Below are positions 25,921 through 34,280 of a stretch of DNA of 64,000 bases, piece by piece. Below the pieces are notes generated by a model. The model worked only from the letters and a program-made list of their open reading frames with translations. It searched no databases and was not told the DNA's origin. The stretch spans positions 2,790,001 to 2,854,000 of the forward strand of contig NZ_AP014624.1 of assembly GCF_000829375.1 (NCBI RefSeq), read 5' to 3'. Every line of letters starts with the position of its first letter. Within the stretch, counting starts at the first letter, position 1. This stretch comes from Chryseobacterium sp. StRB126. Its GTDB lineage: Bacteria > Bacteroidota > Bacteroidia > Flavobacteriales > Weeksellaceae. Position numbers and translations under genes: made by a program.

Positions 25921-25947
25921 CTGTTCCAACGGCTTTAGCCAAAACCT
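25921..25947. repeat. Dispersed GGCTTTAGCC repeat
   Basis: The string ACGGCTTTAGCCAAAACCTA contains a palindromic GGCTTTAGCC core. Two related copies lie at 28190-28257. This looks like a short intergenic repeat family of the genome. Confidence 0.5.
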
Positions 25948-25950
25948 AAT

Positions 25951-25985
25951 AAAAAAGCAACCCATTTAAAAAGGGTTGCTTTCCA
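25951..25985. terminator. Bidirectional terminator
   Basis: Stem AGCAACCC and GGGTTGCT (25956-25963 and 25973-25980), flanked by A-run and T-run, between the DUF2255 gene and the convergent MFS gene. Confidence 0.75.
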
Positions 25986-26016
25986 TTCAAAATATAATTT
26001 CTATATAATGTATTGA

Positions 26017-27207
26017 TTAAATGTGCTCACAAACAGACACTGCAAGCTCTTTTTTATCATCATTTTCATCCTCTGCTGCGATGCTTTTGGGAAAGGAAAA
26101 GAAACTCAGAATAAATGTAGCTGTAAGAAGTAAGACACTTACAGAAAGAACATGCTGAACTCCATAATAAGAACTTACAATTCCTCCCAGAAATGCGCCT
26201 AATGAAATTCCAATATTAAAAGAGGATGTAAGCAAGCTGTTTACAAATTCCAGCGCATGATGAGGAATGTTTTGTGTAGTTCTGATATTTGATACCAAAA
26301 AACCACCTGTATGAATCATTCCCCAAAAAGATACAATAATGACCATAGGAATAAAAGCTCCCCCCAGTACATAAGCTAGAATTTGTACTGTAATTAATAA
26401 TAGTAAAAACAGTCGTGTTGTTAGTTTTACATTTCGGTTTAAAGCGATTCCCATGAGCCAATTCCCAAGAGTTCCCATGCCTCCGAAAAGAAGCAGCATA
26501 ATACTGATTTGAGCACCATCCATTCGGGTAATTTCTTCAAGATAAGCAGTAAGATACGTATAGCTGGAGAACATGGCTGCCAATGTCCCAATGGTAGAAA
26601 TCAGGTTAATCCACAAAAGAGGGTTTTTCAATATGGTTAGCTGGTTTTGCTCAGATTTTTCTTTTTCTGCAGGGATAGAGGGAATGAAAAGCAACAGTCC
26701 CATAAATGCAATTAAACTGATGGCGCTGCTCAGAAAAAAGGAAGCTTTCCAATCACGAAAAAGATCAGCCGCATAGGTCGTCATCGGAATACCGAGAACA
26801 GTAGCAAGGCTCAGTCCCAGCATTACAGTGGATACTCCTTTTGCTCCCTTTTCTTTGAACGCGATGGCGATGGAAATATTCCAGAAAAGCGGATGCAATA
26901 TTGCCGGCAATATACGCGCTATCATGAGCATGGTAAAGTTCGTTGAGAAAGCAGATATAAGATTGGAAAGTACAAATATGCTAATCACAAGACATAAAAG
27001 AAACTTCCGGTTTATTTTGGAGGTAAAAGAAGTGATAAAAGGAGAGGAAACAGCCACAGTAATGGCAAAAGCACTCAGTAGCCATCCTGCCATATCTATG
27101 GATACTCCGAATTGCCTGCTGATTGTAGGGAGAATCCCAACAACCCCAAATTCAGTAGTAATAATACCGAAGGCCCCGAGCGCCAGAACGTAGATTGATC
27201 TTTTCAT
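26017..27207 (-). CDS. MFS transporter, AraJ/Bmr-like exporter
   Basis: A 396-residue inner-membrane protein with twelve hydrophobic segments. The motif between segments 2 and 3 (TSFTSKINRKFLL) and the string SAFAITVAVSSPFIT place it among the DHA1 major facilitator exporters similar to AraJ and bicyclomycin/chloramphenicol carriers. The substrate is unknown. It is divergent from an AraC regulator with about 90 bases between, so that regulator is the likely controller. Confidence 0.8.
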   Translation of the reverse strand: MKRSIYVLALGAFGIITTEFGVVGILPTISRQFGVSIDMAGWLLSAFAITVAVSSPFITSFTSKINRKFLLCLVISIFVLSNLISAFSTNFTMLMIARILPAILHPLFWNISIAIAFKEKGAKGVSTVMLGLSLATVLGIPMTTYAADLFRDWKASFFLSSAISLIAFMGLLLFIPSIPAEKEKSEQNQLTILKNPLLWINLISTIGTLAAMFSSYTYLTAYLEEITRMDGAQISIMLLLFGGMGTLGNWLMGIALNRNVKLTTRLFLLLLITVQILAYVLGGAFIPMVIIVSFWGMIHTGGFLVSNIRTTQNIPHHALEFVNSLLTSSFNIGISLGAFLGGIVSSYYGVQHVLSVSVLLLTATFILSFFSFPKSIAAEDENDDKKELAVSVCEHI

Positions 27208-27294
27208 TGATTGTAAAATTTTGATATAGCAAATTTGGACAGAAAAAATGTGAAAAATCAGTATATTTTAATGATAAATAAGTACATTTACCAC

Positions 27295-28143
27295 ATGAAA
27301 AGAGAGAATATAGATCAATTGGTGAAAGTGGAGTATCATGTAACCGAAAACTGCCCTTTAAAAGGCAATCAGTATTCTTTTTTTCAGATTATCTATGTTA
27401 TTTCCGGAAAAGGATCTTTTACCATCAACAACAATATGGCTTCTTATAGCAAAGGCAGCCTGATATTACTAACCCCTGATGATAAACATCATTTGGATAT
27501 TGAAGAAAAAACGGAACTCTTACTTGTAAAGTTCAGTGAACGTTATGTGAAAGATTACAAATGGAATAACATTAATTCAATAGGATGCTTATTGTATGGA
27601 GCTTCTTATCTTTCCGGCTGTATTTTGCAGAATAAGCCTGATGTGGTTCTGGTAGATTCTATTGTCACCTCACTGCTTCATGGTCTGAATCACCCGGATC
27701 TTTATCAGGAAGAATTAACACTGCATTATGTAAATGCATTAATTGTGATTGCAGCAAGGAATATATCCAAAATGCGTGTGGAGCATGCTGCATCCAATAC
27801 AGATAAAAGAATAGTGGAGATTATTAATTATATTCAGGGAAATATCCATGATCCGGCACTTTTAAAAGTATCTGTAATCGCTCAGGAGTTTGGACTTTCA
27901 GAAACCTATCTTGGCAGTTATTTTAAAAATCAATGTGGAGAAACCATTACCCATTATATCCTGAATTATAAATTGAGGTTAATTGAACACAGGCTTCTTT
28001 TCAGTGATATGAGGATTAATGAAATTGTTACAGAATTTGGCTTTTCGGATGAAAGCCATCTGAATAAGTTCTTTAAAAAGCAGCATAATATGAGCCTTAC
28101 TGAGTTTAAAAAAAGTAAATCTTATTCTAAATCAATAGTTTAG
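27295..28143 (+). CDS. AraC family transcriptional regulator
   Basis: A 282-residue protein with an N-terminal cupin-like sensor domain (QIIYVISGKGSFTINNN, LLTPDDKHHLD). The C-terminal AraC double helix-turn-helix covers about the last 100 residues (VSVIAQEFGLSETYLGSYFKNQCGETITHYI and FGFSDESHLNKFFKK). In-frame upstream starts exist at 27271 (ATG) and 27235 (TTG); 27295 is chosen because it leaves room for a divergent promoter, but this is uncertain. It is divergent from the MFS exporter, its probable target. Confidence 0.8.
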   Translation: MKRENIDQLVKVEYHVTENCPLKGNQYSFFQIIYVISGKGSFTINNNMASYSKGSLILLTPDDKHHLDIEEKTELLLVKFSERYVKDYKWNNINSIGCLLYGASYLSGCILQNKPDVVLVDSIVTSLLHGLNHPDLYQEELTLHYVNALIVIAARNISKMRVEHAASNTDKRIVEIINYIQGNIHDPALLKVSVIAQEFGLSETYLGSYFKNQCGETITHYILNYKLRLIEHRLLFSDMRINEIVTEFGFSDESHLNKFFKKQHNMSLTEFKKSKSYSKSIV

Positions 28144-28189
28144 ATAAAGTTTGTATTGTTTTTTAAATTAATTGATTACAATAGTTAAA

Positions 28190-28257
28190 ATTCAATAGGA
28201 ACGGGCTTTAGCCCGTTTACATAAAAATTGATATTCCATTGGCTTTAGCCGAAACCT
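28190..28257. repeat. Pair of dispersed GGCTTTAGCC repeats
   Basis: Two copies, AACGGGCTTTAGCCCGTTT and TTGGCTTTAGCCGAAACC, lie close together, related to the one at 25921. The first is a near-perfect palindrome. An IS3 element is inserted 100 bases downstream. Confidence 0.5.
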
Positions 28258-28405
28258 AAAGAATGCTTGTTATCGTATAAAACCACCCATCAAAAATTCT
28301 TTGAATTATCGCTACCGGGGAATGTTCAGTTTTTCGATTGTGATATTCAATTTGTGTCTCGTCCTGAAAAAAGTTGACTATAAAATCATAAAAACAGTCA
28401 CTCTT

Positions 28406-28768
28406 ATGGATTCAAAAAAAATAGCATTCCCTGTACAGGAATACAGCGAGGCTTTCAAAAGACAGGTTGTCTCCGAATATGAACGGGGATTATTTACGAA
28501 ATCACAATTACAGACACGATACAATATTCGTGGTAATTCATGTATTTCCAGCTGGTTAATAAAATATGGTAACTTTACTTACGAAACAAAACTAAGTAAA
28601 GGTAGACCCATGAAAGATCCACAGCAACAAAAGATTAAAGAACTTGAGGCAGCTTTGTTAAAAAAGGAAGAAGAGCTTAAGGTATTTAGGAAGTTTATAG
28701 AAATAGCAGAGCGTGAGCTAAAGATTGAGATTGTAAAAAAGTCTGGTTCCAATCAATCCAGGAAATAA
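28406..28768 (+). CDS. IS3-family transposase OrfA
   Basis: A 120-residue helix-turn-helix protein (YSEAFKRQVVSEYERGLFTKSQLQTRYNI and ISSWLIKYG) with a C-terminal leucine-zipper-like helix (KIKELEAALLKKEEELKVF). The frame is open from 28301, outside the element; ATG 28406 lies inside. Near its 3' end, GTA AAA AAG forms the slippery sequence A-AAA-AAG at 28735-28741, where ribosomes can shift to -1 and make the OrfAB transposase. Confidence 0.88.
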   Translation: MDSKKIAFPVQEYSEAFKRQVVSEYERGLFTKSQLQTRYNIRGNSCISSWLIKYGNFTYETKLSKGRPMKDPQQQKIKELEAALLKKEEELKVFRKFIEIAERELKIEIVKKSGSNQSRK

Positions 28769-28806
28769 GGCCGTATACGCATCTTTCACTGGAAGATATC
28801 TGCCGA

Positions 28807-29658
28807 TTGTTTGGACACAGTAAACAAGCTTATTACAAAAGAAGAAAACAATCTGATTCTACAAATAATCAAGAAAGGATTATAGAATTGGTGTTATCAA
28901 TTCGTAAAAAGATGCCTAAAATAGGGACTCGAAAACTTTACTTCTTACTTAAGGATGATTTTGAAAAAGAGAAACTTCATATAGGAAGAGATCGCTTGTT
29001 TAAGATTTTAAGATCAAATTATCTTTTAATCCCCAGAAGACACAGCTACTTTAAAACAACGAATTCCAGACATTGGATGAGGAAGTACCCCAATATTATC
29101 AAAGAAAAAGAGTTGGAATGTTCAGAGAAAGTCTGGGTTGCAGACATTACCTATCTGAAAACCAAAGAGAGGAATTATTATCTTCATTTGATTACCGATG
29201 CCTATTCAAAGAAAATTGTAGGACATGAATTGAGTGATAATTTACAGACAAGCTCTACGTTGAAAGCATTAAAACAGGCTATAAAGAATCGAGTCTACAA
29301 ACATCCCCTAATTCATCATTCAGACAGAGGCCTGCAGTATTGTAGTAAAGAATACACTGAAATGCTGAAGAATAATGACATTCTCATCAGTATGACAGAG
29401 AACTCAGACCCTTATGAAAATGCTGTAGCCGAAAGAGTCAATGGTATTCTGAAATATGAATTTGGATTGATCGATACCTTTGAAGACTTTAAAAATCTCT
29501 CACAACAGCTTGATCAATCAATCTATTATTACAATAATTTAAGACCTCATTTTTCTTTGAATTATAATATTCCAAGCCAAGTGCACATGAAAAATAATGT
29601 GAAATTAAAAACCTATAAAAAACAAAATCAGAATAGGAAAATTCCTACTCTGATTTAA
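28807..29658 (+). CDS. IS3-family transposase OrfB (DDE integrase core)
   Basis: A 283-residue part with an HTH_21 region (KMPKIGTRKLYFLL) and an rve integrase core. The DDE residues are visible in WVADITYLKT, HHSDRGLQY and NAVAERVNG. The frame is open upstream to 28741, reading VWFQSIQEIRPYTHLSLEDI, directly behind the slippery heptamer of OrfA. It is therefore probably made as an OrfAB fusion and not from the ATG at 28807. Confidence 0.88.
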   Translation: MFGHSKQAYYKRRKQSDSTNNQERIIELVLSIRKKMPKIGTRKLYFLLKDDFEKEKLHIGRDRLFKILRSNYLLIPRRHSYFKTTNSRHWMRKYPNIIKEKELECSEKVWVADITYLKTKERNYYLHLITDAYSKKIVGHELSDNLQTSSTLKALKQAIKNRVYKHPLIHHSDRGLQYCSKEYTEMLKNNDILISMTENSDPYENAVAERVNGILKYEFGLIDTFEDFKNLSQQLDQSIYYYNNLRPHFSLNYNIPSQVHMKNNVKLKTYKKQNQNRKIPTLI

Positions 29659-29865
29659 GTATATTTGAAATATTAAACTAGTCAACCTTTTTCAGGACTA
29701 GTCATTGAAATGAAATTTTCTGAAAAGTTCAGACGACCAGCTATAGACTTAATCGATCTCTTTTAAATTATTGAAGGCTGTAATGACCAATGTTTTGATA
29801 AAAAGAAACTATTGCAATAGCATTGCATGCAGCAATCTCGGAATTTTGCCATAAACAATATAACT

Positions 29866-30474
29866 ATGACAGATTTTATAAGATTCTTCATCCCTATTTA
29901 TTTCATTGTGTTTTTTGCAGTCTCCTTTCTTGGGATCAGCATTGCAGTAGCTAAAAAAACAGGAAAGAACCCGAATGTTTTACCAAAAGGTGAGTCTGCT
30001 TATGCGCTGGTTGGCTGGTATTTCAAACTTATCTTAGCTGTTTTATGTATTTATACCATACTTCCTTTACTTTTTCCGAATATAAAAGAGGAGTTTAATA
30101 TCCATCTTTTGGATTCTGATCTGTTTCGCAGCACTGGAATTGGATTGATGCTGCTTGCTTTTATCTGGGTGGTCATGGCTCAGCTTCAAATGAAGGATTC
30201 ATGGCGGATAGGTATAGATGAGCACATGAAAACAGAACTTATCACTACCGGATTATTTCAATATTCAAGAAACCCTATATTTTTAGGAATGACTTTGAGT
30301 CTTGCTGGTTTTTTCTTTGCTTTCCCCACTGTGATTGCTTTCTTTTTGCTAATAATTGGAAGTATTTTGATGCAGATTCAGATACGCCTTGAAGAAGAAC
30401 ATTTACTGAGACAGCATGGTTCGGTTTATCTTACGTATAAAAAGAGGGTTGGACGTATGCTAAGCCTTTATTAA
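29866..30474 (+). CDS. Isoprenylcysteine methyltransferase-family membrane protein
   Basis: A 202-residue membrane protein with four to five hydrophobic segments. The C-terminal motif of the ICMT/PEMT-type family is present: LITTGLFQYSRNPIFLGM and, near the end, RLEEEHLLRQHGSVYLTYKKRVGR. Bacterial members are predicted S-adenosylmethionine-dependent methyltransferases with unknown substrates. The frame is open from 29827; ATG 29866 begins the first membrane segment. It stands alone between the IS3 element and dapD. Confidence 0.75.
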   Translation: MTDFIRFFIPIYFIVFFAVSFLGISIAVAKKTGKNPNVLPKGESAYALVGWYFKLILAVLCIYTILPLLFPNIKEEFNIHLLDSDLFRSTGIGLMLLAFIWVVMAQLQMKDSWRIGIDEHMKTELITTGLFQYSRNPIFLGMTLSLAGFFFAFPTVIAFFLLIIGSILMQIQIRLEEEHLLRQHGSVYLTYKKRVGRMLSLY

Positions 30475-30495
30475 AAGCATAAACTTAAAAACTGT

Positions 30496-30520
30496 TTTGC
30501 TGAACTTTTTTGTATCTTTG
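30496..30520 (+). promoter_or_regulatory. Likely dapD promoter
   Basis: TATCTTTG at 30513-30520 fits the -7 consensus TAnnTTTG. A TTTG at 30496-30499 is closer (13 bases) than usual. The ATG of dapD is 38 bases downstream. Confidence 0.45.
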
Positions 30521-30557
30521 GCGGGTATAATTTTTCAAACTAATTTAAATAAGAAAC

Positions 30558-31370
30558 ATGTCGTTACAACAAACTATTGAAAACATTTGGGATAATAGAG
30601 ATTTATTACAAAATGAAGACAGCCAGAAAGCGATCAGAGAGGTGATTTCTTTATTAGATTCCGGAGAACTTCGTGTAGCTGAGCCTACGGAAAACGGATG
30701 GCAGGTAAATGAATGGGTGAAGAAAGCAGTAGTAATGTATTTTCCGATCCAAAAAATGGAAACTATTGAAGTAGGTCCATTTGAATTCCATGACAAGATT
30801 CCTTTAAAGAAAAATTATGCGGAAAAAGGAGTAAGAGTGGTTCCTCATGCTATTGCCAGACAAGGCTCTTTCGTAGCTTCAGGAGTAATCATGATGCCAT
30901 CTTACGTAAACATTGGGGCTTATGTAGATTCAGGAACAATGGTAGATACTTGGGCAACAGTAGGAAGCTGTGCACAGATCGGTAAAAACGTTCACCTGAG
31001 TGGTGGTGTTGGAATCGGTGGTGTATTAGAGCCATTACAGGCAGCTCCGGTAATTATTGAAGATGACTGTTTCATCGGTTCAAGATGTATCGTAGTAGAA
31101 GGAGTTCACGTAGAAAGAGAAGCTGTACTAGGGGCAAATGTTGTTTTAACAGCGTCTACAAAAATTATCGACGTAACAGGAAGCGAGCCTATCGAAATTA
31201 AAGGAAGAGTTCCTGCTCGTTCTGTAGTAATCCCCGGAAGCTATACAAAACAATATCCGGCAGGAGAATATCAGGTTCCTTGTGCACTGATCATTGGCCA
31301 GAGAAAAGAATCTACAGATAAAAAGACTTCTCTTAATGATGCATTGAGAGAAAATAACGTAGCTGTTTAA
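30558..31370 (+). CDS. dapD: Tetrahydrodipicolinate N-succinyltransferase
   Basis: A 270-residue left-handed beta-helix enzyme that transfers a succinyl group from succinyl-CoA to tetrahydrodipicolinate in the succinylase branch of lysine and diaminopimelate synthesis. The hexapeptide-repeat region is clear (MMPSYVNIGAYVDSGTMVDTWATVGSCAQIG, then ECxIGSRC-like turns). The length is the usual one. It is followed after 30 bases by the glycan cluster, so read-through is possible, but there is no functional link. Confidence 0.93.
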   Translation: MSLQQTIENIWDNRDLLQNEDSQKAIREVISLLDSGELRVAEPTENGWQVNEWVKKAVVMYFPIQKMETIEVGPFEFHDKIPLKKNYAEKGVRVVPHAIARQGSFVASGVIMMPSYVNIGAYVDSGTMVDTWATVGSCAQIGKNVHLSGGVGIGGVLEPLQAAPVIIEDDCFIGSRCIVVEGVHVEREAVLGANVVLTASTKIIDVTGSEPIEIKGRVPARSVVIPGSYTKQYPAGEYQVPCALIIGQRKESTDKKTSLNDALRENNVAV

Positions 31371-31400
31371 GATTAAGTTTTTAAACTAATACCACTTATT

Positions 31401-32570
31401 TTGAAAGAAAAATTTCTTAAAATACTATTAAACCCTAAATATATATTTGGGGTTTATATTATTGTAGCCATTGCTACTGCACTTTCCAAATTCTCAAGAG
31501 GATATCAGGCTATTAATAATTACTTGATTTTCAAGGGTGTTTTTTTCAATACTATTGATGAGAAAAACTTGTATTTAGCATACCCTGAACGTTATGGTGA
31601 TACAAACCATTACGGTATCTTTTTCAGTTTACTTATTGCTCCTTTTGCGGTAATGCCGGACTGGTTGGGAATTGCTCTTTGGAATGTTGCCAATACAGCT
31701 GTTTTCCTGTATGCCATTCACAAACTTCCGTTTTCTGATGCTAAAAAAGCAATTTTTGCCTTACTATGTTTGCAGGAATTCATCACTGCTGCGGTGAGTT
31801 TGCAGTTCAATATAGCCTTGGTTGGGCTTTTAATGCTATCTGCCATTTTCATTTATGAAAGAAAAGAAGTACAGTCGGCTACAACCATTGTGGTCGGGAT
31901 TTTTGTGAAAATTTACGGAATTGTAGGGCTGTCACAGTTTTTCTTCATCAAAAATAAGGTCAAATTTATTCTTTCAGGAATTGGTATTGCCATCCTGTGT
32001 TTAGTGATCCCAATGATCTATTCCAGCCCGCAGTTTGTGATTCAGAGTTATTCAGACTGGGCAACATCCCTGATTTCAAAGAACAATGATAACCAGGCAT
32101 TAGGAAATATGCAGGATATCTCTCTGATGGGGTTTGTAAGAAGAATTTTGGGAGATGCCTCTATTTCGAATCTTACCTTTTTAGCTTTCGGAGTTCCTTT
32201 ATTTGCGCTACCATATATCAGAATAAAGCAGTATAAAAACTATGCATTTCAGCTGATGATTCTGGCTTCTACATTACTTTTTTTGGTATTGTTCAGCTCA
32301 GGTTCAGAATCGCCAACATATATTATTGCGGTAGCAGGGGTAATGATCTGGTTTACCCTTCAAAAAGAAAGAACACCTTTCATTATTGGATTGTTGGTAT
32401 TTGTAATCATTTTAACCTGTTTCTCACCATCAGATTTATTCCCGAAATTTATCAAACAAAATTATATCATTAAATATTCTTTGAAAGCCGTACCTTGTAT
32501 CGTCGTTTGGTTGAGAGTTATTTACGAACTGATGACCAAGGACTTCGAAAAGGATTACACTTTAAATTAA
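31401..32570 (+). CDS. Polytopic membrane glycosyltransferase (GT87/DUF2029-like)
   Basis: A 389-residue integral membrane protein with about ten hydrophobic segments. An early extracytoplasmic loop contains the pattern INNYLIFKGVFFN then YPERYGDTNHYG, similar to the GT87/DUF2029 mannosyltransferase family, which uses lipid-linked sugars. The start is a TTG at 31401. It is the first gene of a compact cluster (GT87-like, GT2, deacetylase, GT4) with 3 bases to the next gene, presumably making a cell-surface glycan. Confidence 0.7.
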   Translation: MKEKFLKILLNPKYIFGVYIIVAIATALSKFSRGYQAINNYLIFKGVFFNTIDEKNLYLAYPERYGDTNHYGIFFSLLIAPFAVMPDWLGIALWNVANTAVFLYAIHKLPFSDAKKAIFALLCLQEFITAAVSLQFNIALVGLLMLSAIFIYERKEVQSATTIVVGIFVKIYGIVGLSQFFFIKNKVKFILSGIGIAILCLVIPMIYSSPQFVIQSYSDWATSLISKNNDNQALGNMQDISLMGFVRRILGDASISNLTFLAFGVPLFALPYIRIKQYKNYAFQLMILASTLLFLVLFSSGSESPTYIIAVAGVMIWFTLQKERTPFIIGLLVFVIILTCFSPSDLFPKFIKQNYIIKYSLKAVPCIVVWLRVIYELMTKDFEKDYTLN

Positions 32571-32573
32571 TGT

Positions 32574-33503
32574 ATGAAGAAAATTTCTATTGTCATTCCT
32601 GCGCATAACGAAGAAGGTAATGTTGCCTTAGTTCATGAAAGAATAAAAGAAGTTTTTTCAGGGCTGAAGAATTATGAGTTTGAAATCATTTTTGTTAATG
32701 ACGGAAGCAGAGATAATACACAACAGAAGTTAGAGGAACTATCCCAAAAGCATAAAGAAGTAAAATTTATTGAGTTTTCCAGAAACTTTGGACACCAGCC
32801 GGCTGTGAAAGCAGGAATGGATTTCGCAGATGGAAATGCTGTGATTTCAATGGATGGCGATCTTCAGCATCCGCCGGAGCTCATCCCTGAAATGCTTAAG
32901 AAATGGGAAGAAGGGTATGATATTGTGTATACAGTAAGAACCTATCCAAAGCAGATATCCTATTTTAAGAGAAAAACTTCAGATGTATTCTATAAGCTTT
33001 TATCCAGTCTTTCCGATGTGAATCTTACCAAAGGTGGTGGTTCTGATTTCAGATTGATGGATGCCAATGCTGTAGAGGCCATGAGAAGCTTTAAAGAAGA
33101 TGATCTGTTCTTAAGAGGATTAACCAGCTGGATGGGGTATAAACAAATCGGGATCGATTTTACAGCAGGAGAAAGATTAGCAGGAGAGAGCAGCTATAAC
33201 CTTAAAAAGATGCTTAAATTTGCTTTTACGGGCATTACAGCTTTTAGTGTAAAACCTCTTTATTTAGCAGCTTATCTGGGCTTTTTATTCTCTTTCTTTT
33301 CAGTAATTGGATACGCCGGATATGTCATCTATGCATTTGTTGTCCGCACTGAAATCTCAGGTTGGGCATCGTTAATTATGACCATTGTGTTCTTTGGAGG
33401 TATTCAACTGATTATCCTGGGAATTATTGGCATTTATTTAGGTAAGATCTTTAAACAGGTTAAGGAAAGACCTAATTATATTATAAAAAACAAAAATTTT
33501 TAA
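32574..33503 (+). CDS. GT2 family glycosyltransferase with C-terminal membrane segments
   Basis: A 309-residue DPM1/GtrB-like protein. The GT-A nucleotide-sugar domain occupies residues 1-225, with IVIPAHNEEGN, VNDGSRDNT and the DxD-like DGDLQHPPE. Two C-terminal membrane segments follow. Such enzymes transfer a sugar to undecaprenyl or polyprenyl phosphate at the inner membrane. This would supply lipid-linked sugar to the preceding GT87-like enzyme. The next gene starts 1 base after its stop. Confidence 0.88.
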   Translation: MKKISIVIPAHNEEGNVALVHERIKEVFSGLKNYEFEIIFVNDGSRDNTQQKLEELSQKHKEVKFIEFSRNFGHQPAVKAGMDFADGNAVISMDGDLQHPPELIPEMLKKWEEGYDIVYTVRTYPKQISYFKRKTSDVFYKLLSSLSDVNLTKGGGSDFRLMDANAVEAMRSFKEDDLFLRGLTSWMGYKQIGIDFTAGERLAGESSYNLKKMLKFAFTGITAFSVKPLYLAAYLGFLFSFFSVIGYAGYVIYAFVVRTEISGWASLIMTIVFFGGIQLIILGIIGIYLGKIFKQVKERPNYIIKNKNF

Positions 33504-34280
33504 ATGATTTTATTAAGTTTTGATATCGAGGAGTTCGACATGCCTTTGGAATATAAAGGCGAGATCTCTTTTGATAAACAAATCTCTATATCTCAGCACG
33601 GACTTGAAAATATTTTAAATATTCTTAAAAAACACGGAGTAAAAGCTACCTTTTTTTCTACTGTGGTCTTCGCAGAAAAAAGCAAACATCTTATTGAAAG
33701 ATTATTAAATGAAGGGCACGAGTTGGCCTCTCATACATGGTTTCATTCAGAATTTGAAGATAAACATCTGAAAGAATCAAGAGAAAGACTGGAAGAATTA
33801 TTCTCCACAAAAGTAACCGGTTTAAGAATGCCAAGAATGATGCCTGTAGATGAAAAAGAAGTGGAAGAAGCCGGATATTCATACAACTCTTCCATCAATC
33901 CTACATTTTTACCGGGAAGATACAATAACCTTAAAGTATCAAGAACTTACTTTAAAGAAGGAAATGTAATGCAGGTTCCTGCATCAGTATCTCCGAATTT
34001 CAGAATTCCTTTATTCTGGTTAAGCTTTCACAATTTCCCTTTAGCCATCTATAAAAAACTGGCTGCTGATGTGTTGAAAAAAGACAAGTATCTGAATATT
34101 TACTTCCACCCTTGGGAATTCTCATCCATTAAAGACGAAGCATTCAAACTGCCTGGCTTTACGGTGAAAAATTCCGGAAAAGAGATGGTGGAAAGATTTG
34201 ATACCTTTGTAGGATGGCTTAAAGAAAAAGGTCATACCTTTGGTACCTTTCAGGAATTTCAAAAACAGATACACGCATGA
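33504..34280 (+). CDS. Polysaccharide deacetylase family protein
   Basis: A 258-residue NodB-type fold protein. The motif-1 aspartates are in LLSFDIEEFD and the metal histidines in HELASHTWFH. A later FHPWEF motif resembles the DUF3473-containing deacetylases of glycan gene clusters. It removes N-acetyl groups from sugar residues, using a metal ion. No signal peptide is present, so it is probably cytosolic and acts on a lipid-linked intermediate. It starts directly after the GT2 gene and overlaps the GT4 gene by 4 bases. Confidence 0.85.
   Translation: MILLSFDIEEFDMPLEYKGEISFDKQISISQHGLENILNILKKHGVKATFFSTVVFAEKSKHLIERLLNEGHELASHTWFHSEFEDKHLKESRERLEELFSTKVTGLRMPRMMPVDEKEVEEAGYSYNSSINPTFLPGRYNNLKVSRTYFKEGNVMQVPASVSPNFRIPLFWLSFHNFPLAIYKKLAADVLKKDKYLNIYFHPWEFSSIKDEAFKLPGFTVKNSGKEMVERFDTFVGWLKEKGHTFGTFQEFQKQIHA

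Larger units (their letters stand above)
28361..29698 (+). mobile_element. IS3-family insertion sequence, intact
   Basis: A 1338-base element bounded by 20-base terminal inverted repeats at 28361-28380 and 29679-29698 that differ at one position (GTCCTGAAAAA then A or G, then GTTGACTA). It encodes OrfA and OrfB in -1 relation with a slippery heptamer at 28735-28741. Both frames are intact, so it may be active. No target site duplication is apparent. The left flank has an open frame of about 43 codons without a start, possibly from an interrupted gene. Confidence 0.88.
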
